Shown here one piece after another: positions 26,001-37,131 of a stretch of DNA of 64,000 nt. The position numbers and the translations under genes were made by a program. Numbering within the stretch: the stretch's first letter is position 1; every line of letters starts with the position of its first letter. The notes below the pieces were generated by a model. It was not told the origin of the DNA, did not search any database, and saw only the letters and a list, made by a program, of their open reading frames with translations. The stretch is taken from positions 16,795,423 to 16,859,422 of the forward strand of contig JADWOT020000004.1 in the NCBI GenBank assembly GCA_036345935.2, written 5' to 3'. The stretch is from Taenia hydatigena (Eukaryota; Platyhelminthes; Cestoda; Cyclophyllidea; Taeniidae).

Positions 26001-29000
26001 GTTTTACCATTGAAACGAGTGCTCCTACCTCTACCTTTTTGGTTCCTCTGCGGCACGAGGCCTCCAAACCCGTGACCCTTCGGCGTAGCAAGTCCGATGG
26101 GAAGCAACGAGTACCTTCAAGACAGACACTTTGTTTAATTATCCACTAAAACGTTGTTTAATTTTATATTTTTAAGAAAAGCTGATGCAACGCATTGTTG
26201 GTGGCACAATCAGTAAATACAGAGTTACATGGAAGGATGGGGAAGATGTACCAAGGTATTTGCTACATTAAAAGCGCAAAAGTGCAATTCACTGAGTTGA
26301 AATGGAGGCGAAAAGGACATTTGCTACTTTTGCTTAGTCAAAAAAACCTTCAAGCCACACAATACAGTCATTTGTCTTTCCCCATGCTACTTTGATTCTT
26401 TGTATGAGCGGCCTTTGGAAAGAGGATAGTACAAAGAGCCACCGTCTGGTGTGAACTTCTTCAGACGTTATGTGAGGAGTTGTTTTTTAGACGACAAAAA
26501 ATTGTCCTTTTCACTTGTAACAGGATCACGGGATGGATTCAGTCTTCAGTTGGACATGTAGGAAGTTCACTTTCCTTGTCACGATGAAGGGAGCCTAACT
26601 TACCCTAATGAAGTAAAAGGACTGCAAGAGGATTCACATCACCTGGTGCCTCGTGACAAGTCACTAACTGTTACTTCCTTTTGGACCAAAAGCAGTCAGT
26701 GGGTACAAGCCTTGGGATGGACCGGACGCCAACGACCCTGGAGGAGAAAACGTACCCCTTTATTTATCTCCACTCAATAAATTCTTTCCTCATCTGTCTC
26801 GTCCGCGCATTCCATGGCTATGAAGGCGGAGGCGGAGGGACGAAACACGGAACAAAATCACAACACCCTTTCATATTGCGTATCTAATAACTACGATTTT
26901 CTTGTAAAAGCCTCCTCCCTCCCTTTAGCGTAGGAGGAGGCAAAAATAAAGCGGTCGGTACCGATGCCAATGCACAATTCGGCCGCAATTTAAGTAACTG
27001 ATTAACAAGAACAATGACCACAAAAACAAGCGCTTTAATTACAAACGAACCATAGCAGTGTTATTAAACCCTGGGCGCTGGGAGTTATTTATAAACCACT
27101 GTTCAACAATTTATCTCGGTGTACAAACATGGAGTAACCTTTATCAGGCCTTTTTATTGTGAGGCCTCGTTGGTGTGCCCATTGCTCGCGGCGACAAGGA
27201 ATAAAAGAATGCGACTATGCTTCTCAGTCAGCGGAAGGAGCGGGCCAGCTCGAGTGAGCGATTGTTCCGCTGTAGTCCCCGAGGCATCGAGGTCTTGGCA
27301 ATCAAACAATGCCAACCTCATTAGACTAAAAAGCAGAAGGTATTTACCCAATTAATAAGGTCAAATACACTTCTTGTTGGGAAGTAAATACAGCACGAGG
27401 GTACAGAATGGAGGGAGAACACTTGTACCTAGTAAATGGCAAGAGGCTGGCGCCGCTTTAACGTTTAATTTGTGAGCCGCGGCTCCAGCGAGGGACTTTT
27501 TTTTTCTCTCTCCCCAATCTTACTTGGCGTTGTTTATGCTTCAGCCTTAAAGACGACCTTGAAATGCATGGACCCCTTTAATAAGGGAAATAGCTTTCTC
27601 CATAACTCTCCCACGGTCCGATTTTAGGCCTCCTTGTAGCAGTAAAAAAGGGCAATTAGCAAAAAGTGCACCTCAATCTGACATCAAATTCCAGGCTTGA
27701 GGCCATGATTATCTTCTAATCTGTTCACTTTGTATAACTGCGTCTGCCCCAGTTCCCAAAATTTCCCTTAACTGAGTCTTATTTATTCAACAAATCAAAT
27801 GATGCCAATTCACCGTTGCTTGGAGATAGAGGGCAGCAAATTCGGCTATCCTCTGGCCAAAGAGTTGAACTTCGGACGACTAGGAGGAGGCTTGATGACG
27901 CAGCATCTCGGTAATAGCGTCGCCCCCACAGTCGGGTTGGAAGAAGCTCGTCCTGTGAAGTTTGGGATATGAACAAATGTTGTTTATCCTGGCTCCAACT
28001 TACAAGGAAATCGTAATTAGTAACCAACACCCACGATTCAATTGTTTTTCCAATTAAGCCATCTTAAAAACAATCCAAAACCACTGAAATTGCGTTCATT
28101 AGAGTCCCTAGGCCCATCACATGTCACTTAAAAACATCCCAAAATAGTCAGCCTTCCAAAACACCAAATTTTGCGTAGGATGCACCTGGAGAAGTTTTGG
28201 GAACAATGACATATTTCCACTCCTTCGCGAAGAAGACAAAGCCGTTATCTAATTCCGTGGGATTTTGAGGGAATCGCAACTCGCTGCAACTCGACCTAAA
28301 GGCCCTAACTCGTGGAACAGGTTGTTGAACTACAGCCGATGTAGCAGTTGCTAAACAACCCAGTTTGACTGTTAACTAGTGACATCTTGGCCTTTTACTG
28401 TTTCCATACTTATGAAACCTAGAAACTGGCAAGCATTTATCAAATTCAATGGTCAACGCATGCCATTCCAATCTGAGGCGTTCAAGTCCTTACCACAGGT
28501 CGGTGCTAATGCGGCAACCCATCACTTGTTTATATTATGCAATAAAATTATCTTTAGTCTTTTTACCTTCATGAAGTGGTAAATGCATGGTTTAAGTTAT
28601 AAAGACAGGCATTTAAAAGATTGGAAAGCAGCTTTTCCAAAATTATTTTCTCTTCTCCTTCTTCCACCTCATTAAGCAGTCACCAATCGCAATCAAAATG
28701 CAATCTATTTAAGCTGTTGAAAATATTGGGGCCTTATATCATTGTTAAAGGTGCTAGTAAACCACAAAGACCAAGCATTTAAAGTGCTCCTCCGAAGCCA
28801 TCGTCTGCCGCCGTTCCGCTTCAAGTTCTTGCATGGATGGAACAGTCGTACCACGAGAGGGTGCGAAAAAGGGTCCAGGTAGCCCTTAAATTAACTTGTA
28901 TATTATCTTACTATCACCCACTGTTATCAACTCGATTGCTGCATTTAGGGGTGGTTGACGCAATTTTACAACTCCAGACAACAATATATTTACTACTAAT

Positions 29001-29109
29001 CAACGACATCAACGATCAAAAAGGAAAAGGTTGGAAGATGAGAATTAAAGTGCGCGTGGAAAGCGGTGCTGTGCGCGCAAGTGTGTGTGTGCGCGCGACT
29101 TTGAACGAG

Positions 29110-29151
29110 CCAATCAGGTGGGAGGATGGACACCGCCGCCTCGGTTATAAA
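29110..29151 (+). promoter_or_regulatory. CCAAT box plus TATA box in a small palindrome
   Basis: CCAATCAG lies at 29110-29117 and TATAAA at 29146-29151, the classic spacing of a TATA promoter. The TATA box sits in the loop of a perfect 8-base inverted repeat, CGCCGCCT (29134-29141) and AGGCGGCG (29151-29158). Transcription would be expected to start near 29175-29180. A donor CAA|GTGAGT at 29249 ends a short non-coding exon. The next good acceptor leading into a coding exon is at 30874, so this is taken as the promoter of the secreted-protein gene downstream. Confidence 0.6.
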
Positions 29152-29177
29152 GGCGGCGCTGTACTACGGCGAGGCAT

Positions 29178-31648
29178 GCAACTCTTCATCGACCCTTCCT
29201 GTTGAAAAGGCAACCTCTGCGTAGCAAGCCATCTCTGACTGTGTGCAAGTGAGTCTCCTACCCACCCTTCCTCCACATACATTCCTCTTTACTGTCTATA
29301 AAGACCTTCGGGTCGTCCCCTGATGCCGAATGCCCCGATTATCTAGTTAGAATACTAGGAAGTAAAGAGTTTTCGGCACATCCTCTAGGTTTTCTTGCAT
29401 TATCAAACATTCGTGGTATCCATATCTGTCCATGTGACAAACTTCAGTCATGGAAAGACGTTTGGCCTGTGGATGTCGATGGATTAAGAAAAACTTTCAT
29501 TGAAAATTAGCAGAGGTGGAAGAAAGTGGTAAACTGGGCATTATAATAGGATAATTCTCGATAGAAGTCAGCGGTAGATTTGCTGCGCTTGAGAGAGGAT
29601 GGCACTCACTATTGCGGAAGGCGAAACCACAGTTCGGGCAATCCTTCCCCCAAGTGTGAAATCCAGCCATCATCTCCACCATTTACGATTGCATATTTAC
29701 CCTAGCCATTCCAAATTATGCCAAATGCCAAATCGCAGCATTAGATTATCTAAAGACCTCGTGTGGTCTCCGCTATAGCTCGGAGCATTGATCCCTTCTG
29801 CCTACAAGGGACTCATTGATCATGCTGTTGCTCAACCCTTTAAAACAATAGATTCACCCATTCCATTAGTACACTTATCTATCTCGTTTTCCCACCCATT
29901 TTAACACTCCAACGCGGTCCATACCCATCCTTCTACGAGGCAAATCTGCAACCACTTCGAGGTCGCACAACCCTTTCGAAACAGTTGTGCCATAGCATGT
30001 AGGCAAGGTGCAGTGACAGAACCTACCACCCATTTCAAATGATTTTAGTGGTGAATTACTCTAAGGCCTCCCATTTCGGTGTCTCAATTGACACCTGAAT
30101 TCTGAGCGGTCTCAGGAGCACTTGTCACCTCTGCTTCACCTGAATAGAGGTGAAACAATGAGTTGGCGCCTAAACCGAATGGAATGGGGAAGTCATGGCA
30201 TCTACTACGCAGGCGGTAGGCGGGAGACGGTTGAAGCTGTCAATTTCGCCTCCCGTTTAAAATTTCTTGTTAGATATCTTATTTGTGATACGGAATGTCC
30301 TCTTTGTTGCCCAGTTGCCTTCCGATCACCCGCTGCGGTAAAAAGTTTCACGAAAGTGAAGTTCGTAGATTGAACTGGTAATAATTCTAACAACTAGCCT
30401 CTTTGAACGAGTATTCACCAGCTGTTTTTTGCCGTAGCCGCCTCCCACTGGTGGATTTGACTAAATAAAACTTTTACTTGGCCAAAATAAGTAGAAAGGT
30501 TTTTAGGCCCTAGCTGTAGTAGACCCAGCAAAAATGTGCCAAGGGACACATATTGGAGGTGTGGACCTCTTCACATCCCCAATCCCAGTTCCATCTACCT
30601 CCCCGCTACCGGACACAACAGGCGTAGGTCCACACGCCTGTCATGAAGCCGTTTTAGTCGTGGCCAAATTTTTGCCAGCCTGAAGTTATGCGATTGTAGA
30701 ATGGCTGTAGGTGGATGTTTGTATGATAGACAGGAAGGCTTGTGCATTGAGCGCACACACGCACACACGTAGCGAGCGTGTATGTGCGTAGGTGCGTGCA
30801 CAGTCATCCTTATAAGCCACTATCGCACGTTCTTGACCTTCATAACCACCACTGGCACGTTTGTTTGCATGCAGCCGTTCCTTCTCAACATGACCTTCAA
30901 CCGACGCTCGACCAGCCTCGTCATCCTCCTCGTGCTGCACAACCTCTACACCGGTCTGGCTATTGTTATGCCTCCCTCAGACAGCAAGACTCGCGGTCTC
31001 CAGTCCTGGGAGGAATTGCTTCCCGAGTCCATTGATTGCGAACAATTTCTCTACGCTCCAGAGTGCAGAAATCGCGATGTCATTCGACGCAGATCCACAG
31101 AATGCACTTACACTGTGACCCTACGCTCTAAAATCTTTCCCGATGAAGAATTGGAAATGTGCGCCCATCCTAGACATTCACTACCCTGTCGAATGAATGG
31201 CAATGTTGTCTGTGAAGTTCCACCTATGGAGGTGTCGAAATTTGACCTCATGATACTCTATCTCATTAATCACGAGTTGCAAGCACGAATCCTGCGTCTG
31301 CAGAATCAACAGGAAACGGGAAGAGGCCTCAGTGCTGATCTACAACGCGAGATTGAGTTGATGATTGCGGATAATGTGGCGTGGATGTGTTCAAGAAAGT
31401 GCAACAACTCCTCATGCGAGTTTAGTGCTGAGTTGCAGACGCATATGCGTACTGTGGGAAGCATTCCAAGAATGACCTCTTTGGTGACCGAATATCCTCT
31501 CTTTCCTCGCAGCTCACGTCTTCAACACATTCGAATTGACCTTCCAATTGGGTCGTTTGAGATATCGCGTCTACTGAAGAAGAAGGCGGCCTTTAGGCAC
31601 CTAGCTGTCTCCTCCCTACCTCTCACGGTGTCGTGCATCAAGAACTGA
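29178..31648 (+). CDS. Secreted Cys-containing protein, two-exon gene
   Basis: Family not recognised. The coding exon starts after TTTGCATGCAG (acceptor ending 30874). ATG at 30890 is chosen because it is the first start after the splice site and begins a signal peptide: RR near residue 5, then a hydrophobic core SLVILLVL and LYTGLA. The coding part 30890-31648 gives 252 residues. The mature part has ten cysteines, nine of them in the first 150 residues after the signal, including MCSRKCNNSSC with potential N-glycosylation sites, and a possible RRR cleavage site near residue 68. Exon 1 (about 29178-29248) is non-coding and belongs to the CCAAT/TATA promoter. The product is predicted to be secreted, perhaps through the tegument or as an extracellular factor; that role is inference. 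Linking the two exons over a 1.6 kb intron also needs transcript proof. Confidence 0.65.
30060..30255 (+). repeat. Dispersed repeat family C, copy 1
   Basis: Matches 38880-39045 in the same orientation. Shared blocks include GGTGAAACAAT, then GGCGCCTAAACCGAATGG against GGCATCTGAACCGAGTGG, then a CTACTA-rich block followed by GGTAGGCG. It lies inside the intron of the secreted-protein gene. Confidence 0.65.
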
Positions 31649-32309
31649 TTGTGCAAGTAAAATACTCCCTGAAAAAAAAGATCTCGCCTTCTTCCTATGT
31701 CAGTTGTTGCATTTATCACAACATGTGCGGTTGGAGCAGCAGTGGTATCCTCGTACCGCTGGCCGACTGCTACGACCCATTCACAGCGCTGCCTCGTCGA
31801 CCTATCCCCTTCCCCTTTACTCCACCCTCGTTCCCTCGCGTTTCTCTTTCTGTGACAAGACTTTCAGTTTTGCCTCTACGTCTCTCCCTCTTCCCACTCT
31901 CCCATGTGTGTCTATTTGTGTGTGTGTGTGAGTAAGTGGTTGTGCTTTTAACCAGCATTCCATGTGACCTTGTGTGTCCTACTTTGTGGTGTCTATGTCC
32001 CATTTACGGCTCTTCTCACACCGACGGAGTGAGATAGTTTGACAATAATTATATTTCGTGTCTGCCTTTTGTGGCACGACTGTTGATGACATACCTACTG
32101 GTCGTCTGTATTCTCGGTTAGAGCGACTTTGGAAGGAAAGGTGAGCGGAGAGGGGCCAACAATGACTGCCTTCTAGAGCAGTGACAAGTGTTTGCTAGAA
32201 TAGGTTATTTATTTGAATCCAGATAGCGGTCTCTGACAGGAACCAAATCCTTGTGATCAGGGAAGGCAGAAACAACGGTACATGATTGACAGCGCTGCAT
32301 TGATAGAGT

Positions 32310-32815
32310 GAGTGGGTGATCTAGAAGCTCTCATCCGCCAGCGTTTAGATCCACCATCTTCAGGTGGATGGCGAAGCCTGGGTAGTAACTTTTTCACGCG
32401 AGGTGTTGATCTGATTAAGTCAGGAAACTATCACATGGCACATTGGGTAGTCAATTATTCCACAAGCACAAGTCCACACGCTGCTGTTCACAGAGCCAGA
32501 GCTGCGTGACCGGTAGGGTGCCACCGAGATGCACAGTTGCACAGCCGAATAAGCATTTATCACCCCTCGATGCTGGGATCAGACGCATCACACCCGGACA
32601 TTGCTAGGATCTGCCTCATCTGCAATCGCGTCGTAACCGCGCCACCGGAGGGGCAGTCATCGGGGTACATTCGGATGTTAGCATGTACATGCTGTTCTAG
32701 GGATGGCATGATACACGCATGCACCATCTCCATGACCGGAAGTTCAAATGATTGATGGGTGATAACAATGAGATGTGCACATTGTACTCTTTCAAACATC
32801 ATAAGTGACACATGT
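32310..32815 (-). repeat. Dispersed repeat family D, inverted copy
   Basis: The reverse complement of this segment aligns with 39320-39865. Shared blocks run in the same order: GAAAGAGTACAA, then GAACTTCCGGT.ATGGAG, then TGCAGATGAGGCAG, then CACCCTACC followed by CACGC.GCT, then GGTGGA near the end. The pair is about 500 bp long, inverted, 7 kb apart, and flanks the FCP1-like gene. No convincing coding capacity remains. Confidence 0.65.
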
Positions 32816-34842
32816 CATAGGTATGACGTTAGTGTAAATGGATTACCGCCAAGTACCGGTACACGCCTTCGGTGCAAAACAAGAAGGCGACATTACAATA
32901 ACCACCGTCTTCCAAGTTTGCCGAGCCGATGTAAACCATCACAGTGCGAATCTGTCGGTTCCACCAACGCCACACTGATGCCACTGCATTAGAATATCTG
33001 TGAATCCAATTACGAGTATCCTCATGGAAAATTAGGTACCTTTACTAAAAAGCTCATCGAGATCGCTCACGAAACTTTATTTCTTGATCAGCGTCCGCTA
33101 TCCATCGTCATCGCTTGGAACCCTCCTTGATTAATCGGTACTAGTTGGGAAGAAGTGGAGGCGGCGGAGGGAGTTGTTGTGCTTCACCCCCAAATAGTCT
33201 CTGGGAATGGCGAGGGAGAGAGTGAAGAAGGACAGACCGTAGTAGTGAGTGCTTCAACGACCGCAGTTTTTGAAGACGCACTCCAGCGTTGCCAAACTGC
33301 GAAGAGGAGTTTACCCAGACAGTCACGTGACGGAAGGGAGAAGGTGAACAGATGATTAATGTCTGTGTTAGCGTCGCAGCGCCTGTAAATAGATGGCATG
33401 TAGGTTGTTTGGCTAGCACGTGAGCGGCTCGCGATATTCCTGCCACCACCACCGTGTTTTATGGTGCACTACCCACTACATTTCAACTTTACTTGTAGGG
33501 CTGCCTGTCTAAAAAAGTTATTTTAGGACACTTTAAGTACGCCTCGTATTGTGACACTGAACAGGGTTGTCATTCACTTATACCTTAACAGTTTGCCCTG
33601 CCATTCGCGCTGGTCTTCAGGTCCGAGTCGGTAGGACCGAGGAGATGGGTTCGTATTGTCATTGCAAAAAAAGGACGTTTCACTACCTCCCTAATTCAGA
33701 CATTCAGTATGTGCCCCTATATTAACGGCATGGACTTTAAAACCTCATTATAGGTTGTATCTATCTGGCACAGCCGTCTGGAAAATTTGGAATCCCCAAT
33801 TAGGGTTGGGGACCAAATATGATTCCACAAAAAACAAATGCTGTCTACTGGATAAAATCTTGACGACCCGGGAGGATTGAAGCGGCTTTCCACTTCCCAT
33901 TCGCCACCCTCCGTCCTCCCAACACAACACCTCATCTCCGCCTTCATGAACTCGGCTGACCCAGATCTCCACGCTTACAAGTGGGTTCAATCCACTATCT
34001 TTGGTTCCAAAATTTGGCGGTTTTTTTGTTTAAAATGGGCTTTAGGCGTTGCTAAACTGCATTCCAGTCAATCAAGCTCTACTTTCCTGTATTTGGGAGG
34101 TGTACTTTTGTCGTCTTTTTTCTCCCGTGCCACGATAGGTACAACTGCACACGCCTTGTTTGTGGCTCCATCAACCGAAATGATGATTGGCATCTGGCCG
34201 TTGACGGGGTGGGAGTTAAGACCTTACCTAGTCTGTCACCTCTGTTCAATGACCTTACTGCCAATCATTTGGCTAGCATTCGGCAGTACCACTGGTTACT
34301 TGAATCATGCTGAAGTGAAGTAAAGGTCGACAGACTTTCCAATAACCTGCTCATATTTCCCCACCATATCAGGGCTGGTTAGATGGTGATCAGTGATTTT
34401 TGCTGTGATTGGCAGCGAGAATAAGGCAAGTAGAGGACATCTTACCGATAGCCCTACTTATATCATGTGTTTGGGCTGGTAATAATGCCGCGCCTAGGGG
34501 CCATTCACGTGCCAGGCCATTGCCTCAGATGGCGGGTGATTTAACTACACACGGTGGGTGAAGTAAAACTTCAGGCGTATCACATGCAGCCATAATCACA
34601 CCAGGTACTTGCAACCAACAGATATCCATCCACTAAGCATCTGCACTGGGAGATCAGTTCCGCGTGCCGAGAGTCACTTATTTGTGACAAACCTCTTGTG
34701 AAGAAAAAGTGTATCGAATCGGCCTGAAAATCAGGATGAAATGCAAAACGGGCTTTGTTATCGCCACTTTATTTCACATTAGTGACCAAAAGCTGGTAGA
34801 GCTTGCGACACCCCCCACCGCAGCGGTCGGATGAAGTGCAGC

Positions 34843-34850
34843 TTATAAAA
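34843..34850 (+). promoter_or_regulatory. TATA-like box
   Basis: CTTATAAAA followed after about 30 bases by a pyrimidine-rich stretch that could hold a start site. It lies about 1.1 kb upstream of the FCP1-like coding exon and could serve a non-coding first exon of that gene. No CCAAT box is close by. Confidence 0.25.
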
Positions 34851-35369
34851 CCAGACAAAGGCCGGATCTCTGTTCCCCCTTCCCATCAGGCCTCACTTCA
34901 CTCTGTCTGATTTTCCACCCGCATGGCTATCACCTCGTCTTAACGACCAGAGGTACCCACATAAGCGAGGATAAAGATGGAATAAAAGTGATGTTCTCTA
35001 TGATGAGGGGCCCTGTTTCGCCAGTTAAGACGAATTCGTTGAGTGAAGTACTTGAAGGCACTTTTACCGCATAGACGTTAGTTACCGAAATTGACATGAA
35101 GGGAGCATCATACCACTCGGACGATGGCTGGGAGCCGTGGTGATAAGAGGGTCCGACTAGTTACACGGACGCCTTAAGCTAAAGTGCGCGCTGATATCTC
35201 CACCGAATCTCAACTTTGGCCTGCCTTCGGCCTCCATGGAGGCTTGGAAGTATGCGCTGACCATCGCTAGCCGTAAGAACGCTGGTCCACAAGAGGAGCC
35301 ACCTAATGAGGTACGAGATTTAAAACAGTTTCGCGGGGATAGGATTTTGCTTCCCTTCCTCCTTGATGC

Positions 35370-35520
35370 CCAGCTCTCTCTATCTGGCTAGTGGAGGGGC
35401 AGAGGAGGTGCAGTAGATAATTCCATAACCAACTCTTCCCGATGGCTCACGACTAGCTTCGCTTCAGTTACTAATAGCCTTCCTGTAGTAGTCACCGGCG
35501 TCTTAAACCTCCTGTTAGGA
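35370..35520 (+). repeat. Dispersed repeat family B, copy
   Basis: Shares two ordered blocks with the 22.1 kb copy: a CTAGTGGAGGGGCAGAGGAG-like start and a GACTAGCTTCGCTTCAGTTA core, then TAATAGCCTTCCTG. The CCCAGCTC.CTCTATCTGGCT segment at 35370 also recurs near 46190. Confidence 0.6.
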
Positions 35521-35982
35521 GTCGTTAAAGCTTCTCCCATCCACAGCATACGCCCTTTTCCCTTATCAGAAATGGGATTCAGGACACTTGCTCTTTGGTA
35601 TCGGGTTTGGTTCCCGCGCGTGGACTCTTCCCCGTGGTCGCGAGAATACATCCACATGATGTTAGATGCAGTGTAACATGCTTCTGATTCTGGATCAGTA
35701 GCCGACCTCCTGAATAGAGTGATCGGCTAGGGCGATCCGACCAGCCACACGTACAGCCTTGTCCATCCTTCGAATGGGGATCGCGTGAGCCAAATCAATA
35801 ACCTCGTTGCCACCAAGACATCGGACAGGAGGGGAATGCAAGACAAGCACGTGGCGCAACCACAGATACTTGTGGTTGCATGAACCCATTTTTTTTCCCA
35901 TAAAAACCTGTAAGACATCACCACAACCACCAACAGCAGCAGCAGTAGGTATTATCGAACCAACACTGGCGTCCTCGCCAGT

Positions 35983-36900
35983 ATGCATTTGAATCAGGCC
36001 TTTGTGAGAGCTGCCTCACATCTCACGGGTGAGTGGTGTCGCAACAACCAAAAGTTAATTCTTGCCTGTGACATGGATGAGACCCTGTTGACTGAATCCG
36101 AGGACGATCAGCACTTCATTTTACGTCCAAAAGTACTCTATATGCTTCGCAACCTTCGTGCTTTCTACGAGCTCTGTCTAGTGACTTATTCCACACGAGA
36201 TCGAACTGAAGACATCCTACGCCTCAAGTTAGATCCCAATGGACGTCTATTCAATGGCCGTGTGCTCTGTCGTGAAGACGTGTTAGCGGGATTTGAGAAT
36301 AAGCGTGAAGCTCTATTCGCGCATTTGCCTCAAGGTAAGACTAGCAAGGGTTTGATGAAAGTTCGTCGACTCAAATCCGGATACATGGCACGACCACCCG
36401 CTTGGCCCTACATTGTCATGCTGGACGACTTTCCAGCTGCTTGGTCCAACTTCTCCTCCTGCATTCCTATTCGTCCCTTTCTGCTTGGACCAGATGGAGG
36501 TGGAGTCGCCTCCAATGGCAGAGCGTCGACCAAAATCCTAGCTGGTGAATGTGGATACATGCTTAGTGTTTACAGATTTTTGGTCAAACTACATGCAGCC
36601 GTCTTCCAGAGAGTTAGAACACCCGTTGAGGCGGACACAAATTGTGCACCAATGCGAATACGTGGCGAGAGGAGGGTGGTGGGTCGAAAGAATAGCTGTG
36701 TCGTCAACAGTCAGGCGCAAATGACGGCATTCTCGGCATTGGTGAACCTCAAGAGACGCATCAACTCGGCTCAGCGTTTTCAAAACATGTGCTACGTGGA
36801 CCCGGGTCAACTGCTCACCTTTGATTGCATCAGAACTCCCATTGAACGACGATCAAGGTCAGCCTTCAACCAATCACGCTTGTTTGTCGACTCGCATTAG
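35983..36900 (+). CDS. FCP1-family (DxDxT) phosphatase, intronless
   Basis: A 305-residue frame with the FCP1 homology domain at about residues 22-155. The nucleophile motif is LILACDMDETLL (D30, D32, T34). The second motif is LVTYSTRDRTEDIL (about 67-80), followed by LDPNGRLFNGRVLCRED, matching the LDP..LFS.RILSRDE segment of FCP1. The third motif is YIVMLDDFPAAW (D148, D149). Known members dephosphorylate serines of the RNA polymerase II C-terminal domain. After the catalytic core, a CGYMLSVYRFLVKLHAAVF stretch resembles the helical region after the FCP1 core; no BRCT domain follows, so this is much shorter than canonical FCP1. The frame is open upstream to 35914, and a possible acceptor ends at about 35914, so ATG 35983 is the first Met but an upstream exon is possible. 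Lack of introns suggests a retrocopy or lineage-specific paralogue. Confidence 0.85.
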   Translation: MHLNQAFVRAASHLTGEWCRNNQKLILACDMDETLLTESEDDQHFILRPKVLYMLRNLRAFYELCLVTYSTRDRTEDILRLKLDPNGRLFNGRVLCREDVLAGFENKREALFAHLPQGKTSKGLMKVRRLKSGYMARPPAWPYIVMLDDFPAAWSNFSSCIPIRPFLLGPDGGGVASNGRASTKILAGECGYMLSVYRFLVKLHAAVFQRVRTPVEADTNCAPMRIRGERRVVGRKNSCVVNSQAQMTAFSALVNLKRRINSAQRFQNMCYVDPGQLLTFDCIRTPIERRSRSAFNQSRLFVDSH

Positions 36901-37125
36901 CACAGGGCGGGTGAAGGGGGCGGGGAGAGCGTGGGTGTTGTGGGATCTGTACTACGAATGTCACTTAGTTGTTTTCATTCCTCTGTGGATTTTTACTTAC
37001 GCTCCAATACAAGTGCCACCTTGAGCGTAGGCAAAGACACAGATTCGGTAAAGAAAATTTGGTTTTTTGATACAAGTTCTAGCTTAACGGTGACTTAAAA
37101 TGTTCCTTTAAACAGTGAAGAGCGG

Positions 37126-37131
37126 AATAAA
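37126..37131 (+). terminator. Polyadenylation signal
   Basis: AATAAA about 225 bases after the stop of the FCP1-like gene; the likely 3' end signal of that transcript. Confidence 0.5.

Larger units (their letters stand above)
18500..29100. other. Intergenic region
   Basis: About 10.6 kb without a gene I can support. It holds a family B repeat copy near 22130-22300 and a GT repeat at 23032-23053. A short stretch at about 25350-25568 (+) has a pyrimidine-biased third position and a Lys/Arg-rich product but no convincing splice sites. Otherwise it is AT-rich sequence with random short open frames. Confidence 0.5.
31649..35900. other. Intergenic region
   Basis: Contains the minus-oriented family D repeat (32310-32815), a family B copy (35370-35520) and a TATA-like box at 34843. 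An open stretch on the + strand at about 33890-34020 has pyrimidine-biased third codon positions and could be an unassigned exon, but splice sites are unclear and the antisense frame is also open. Nothing else is recognisable. Confidence 0.45.
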
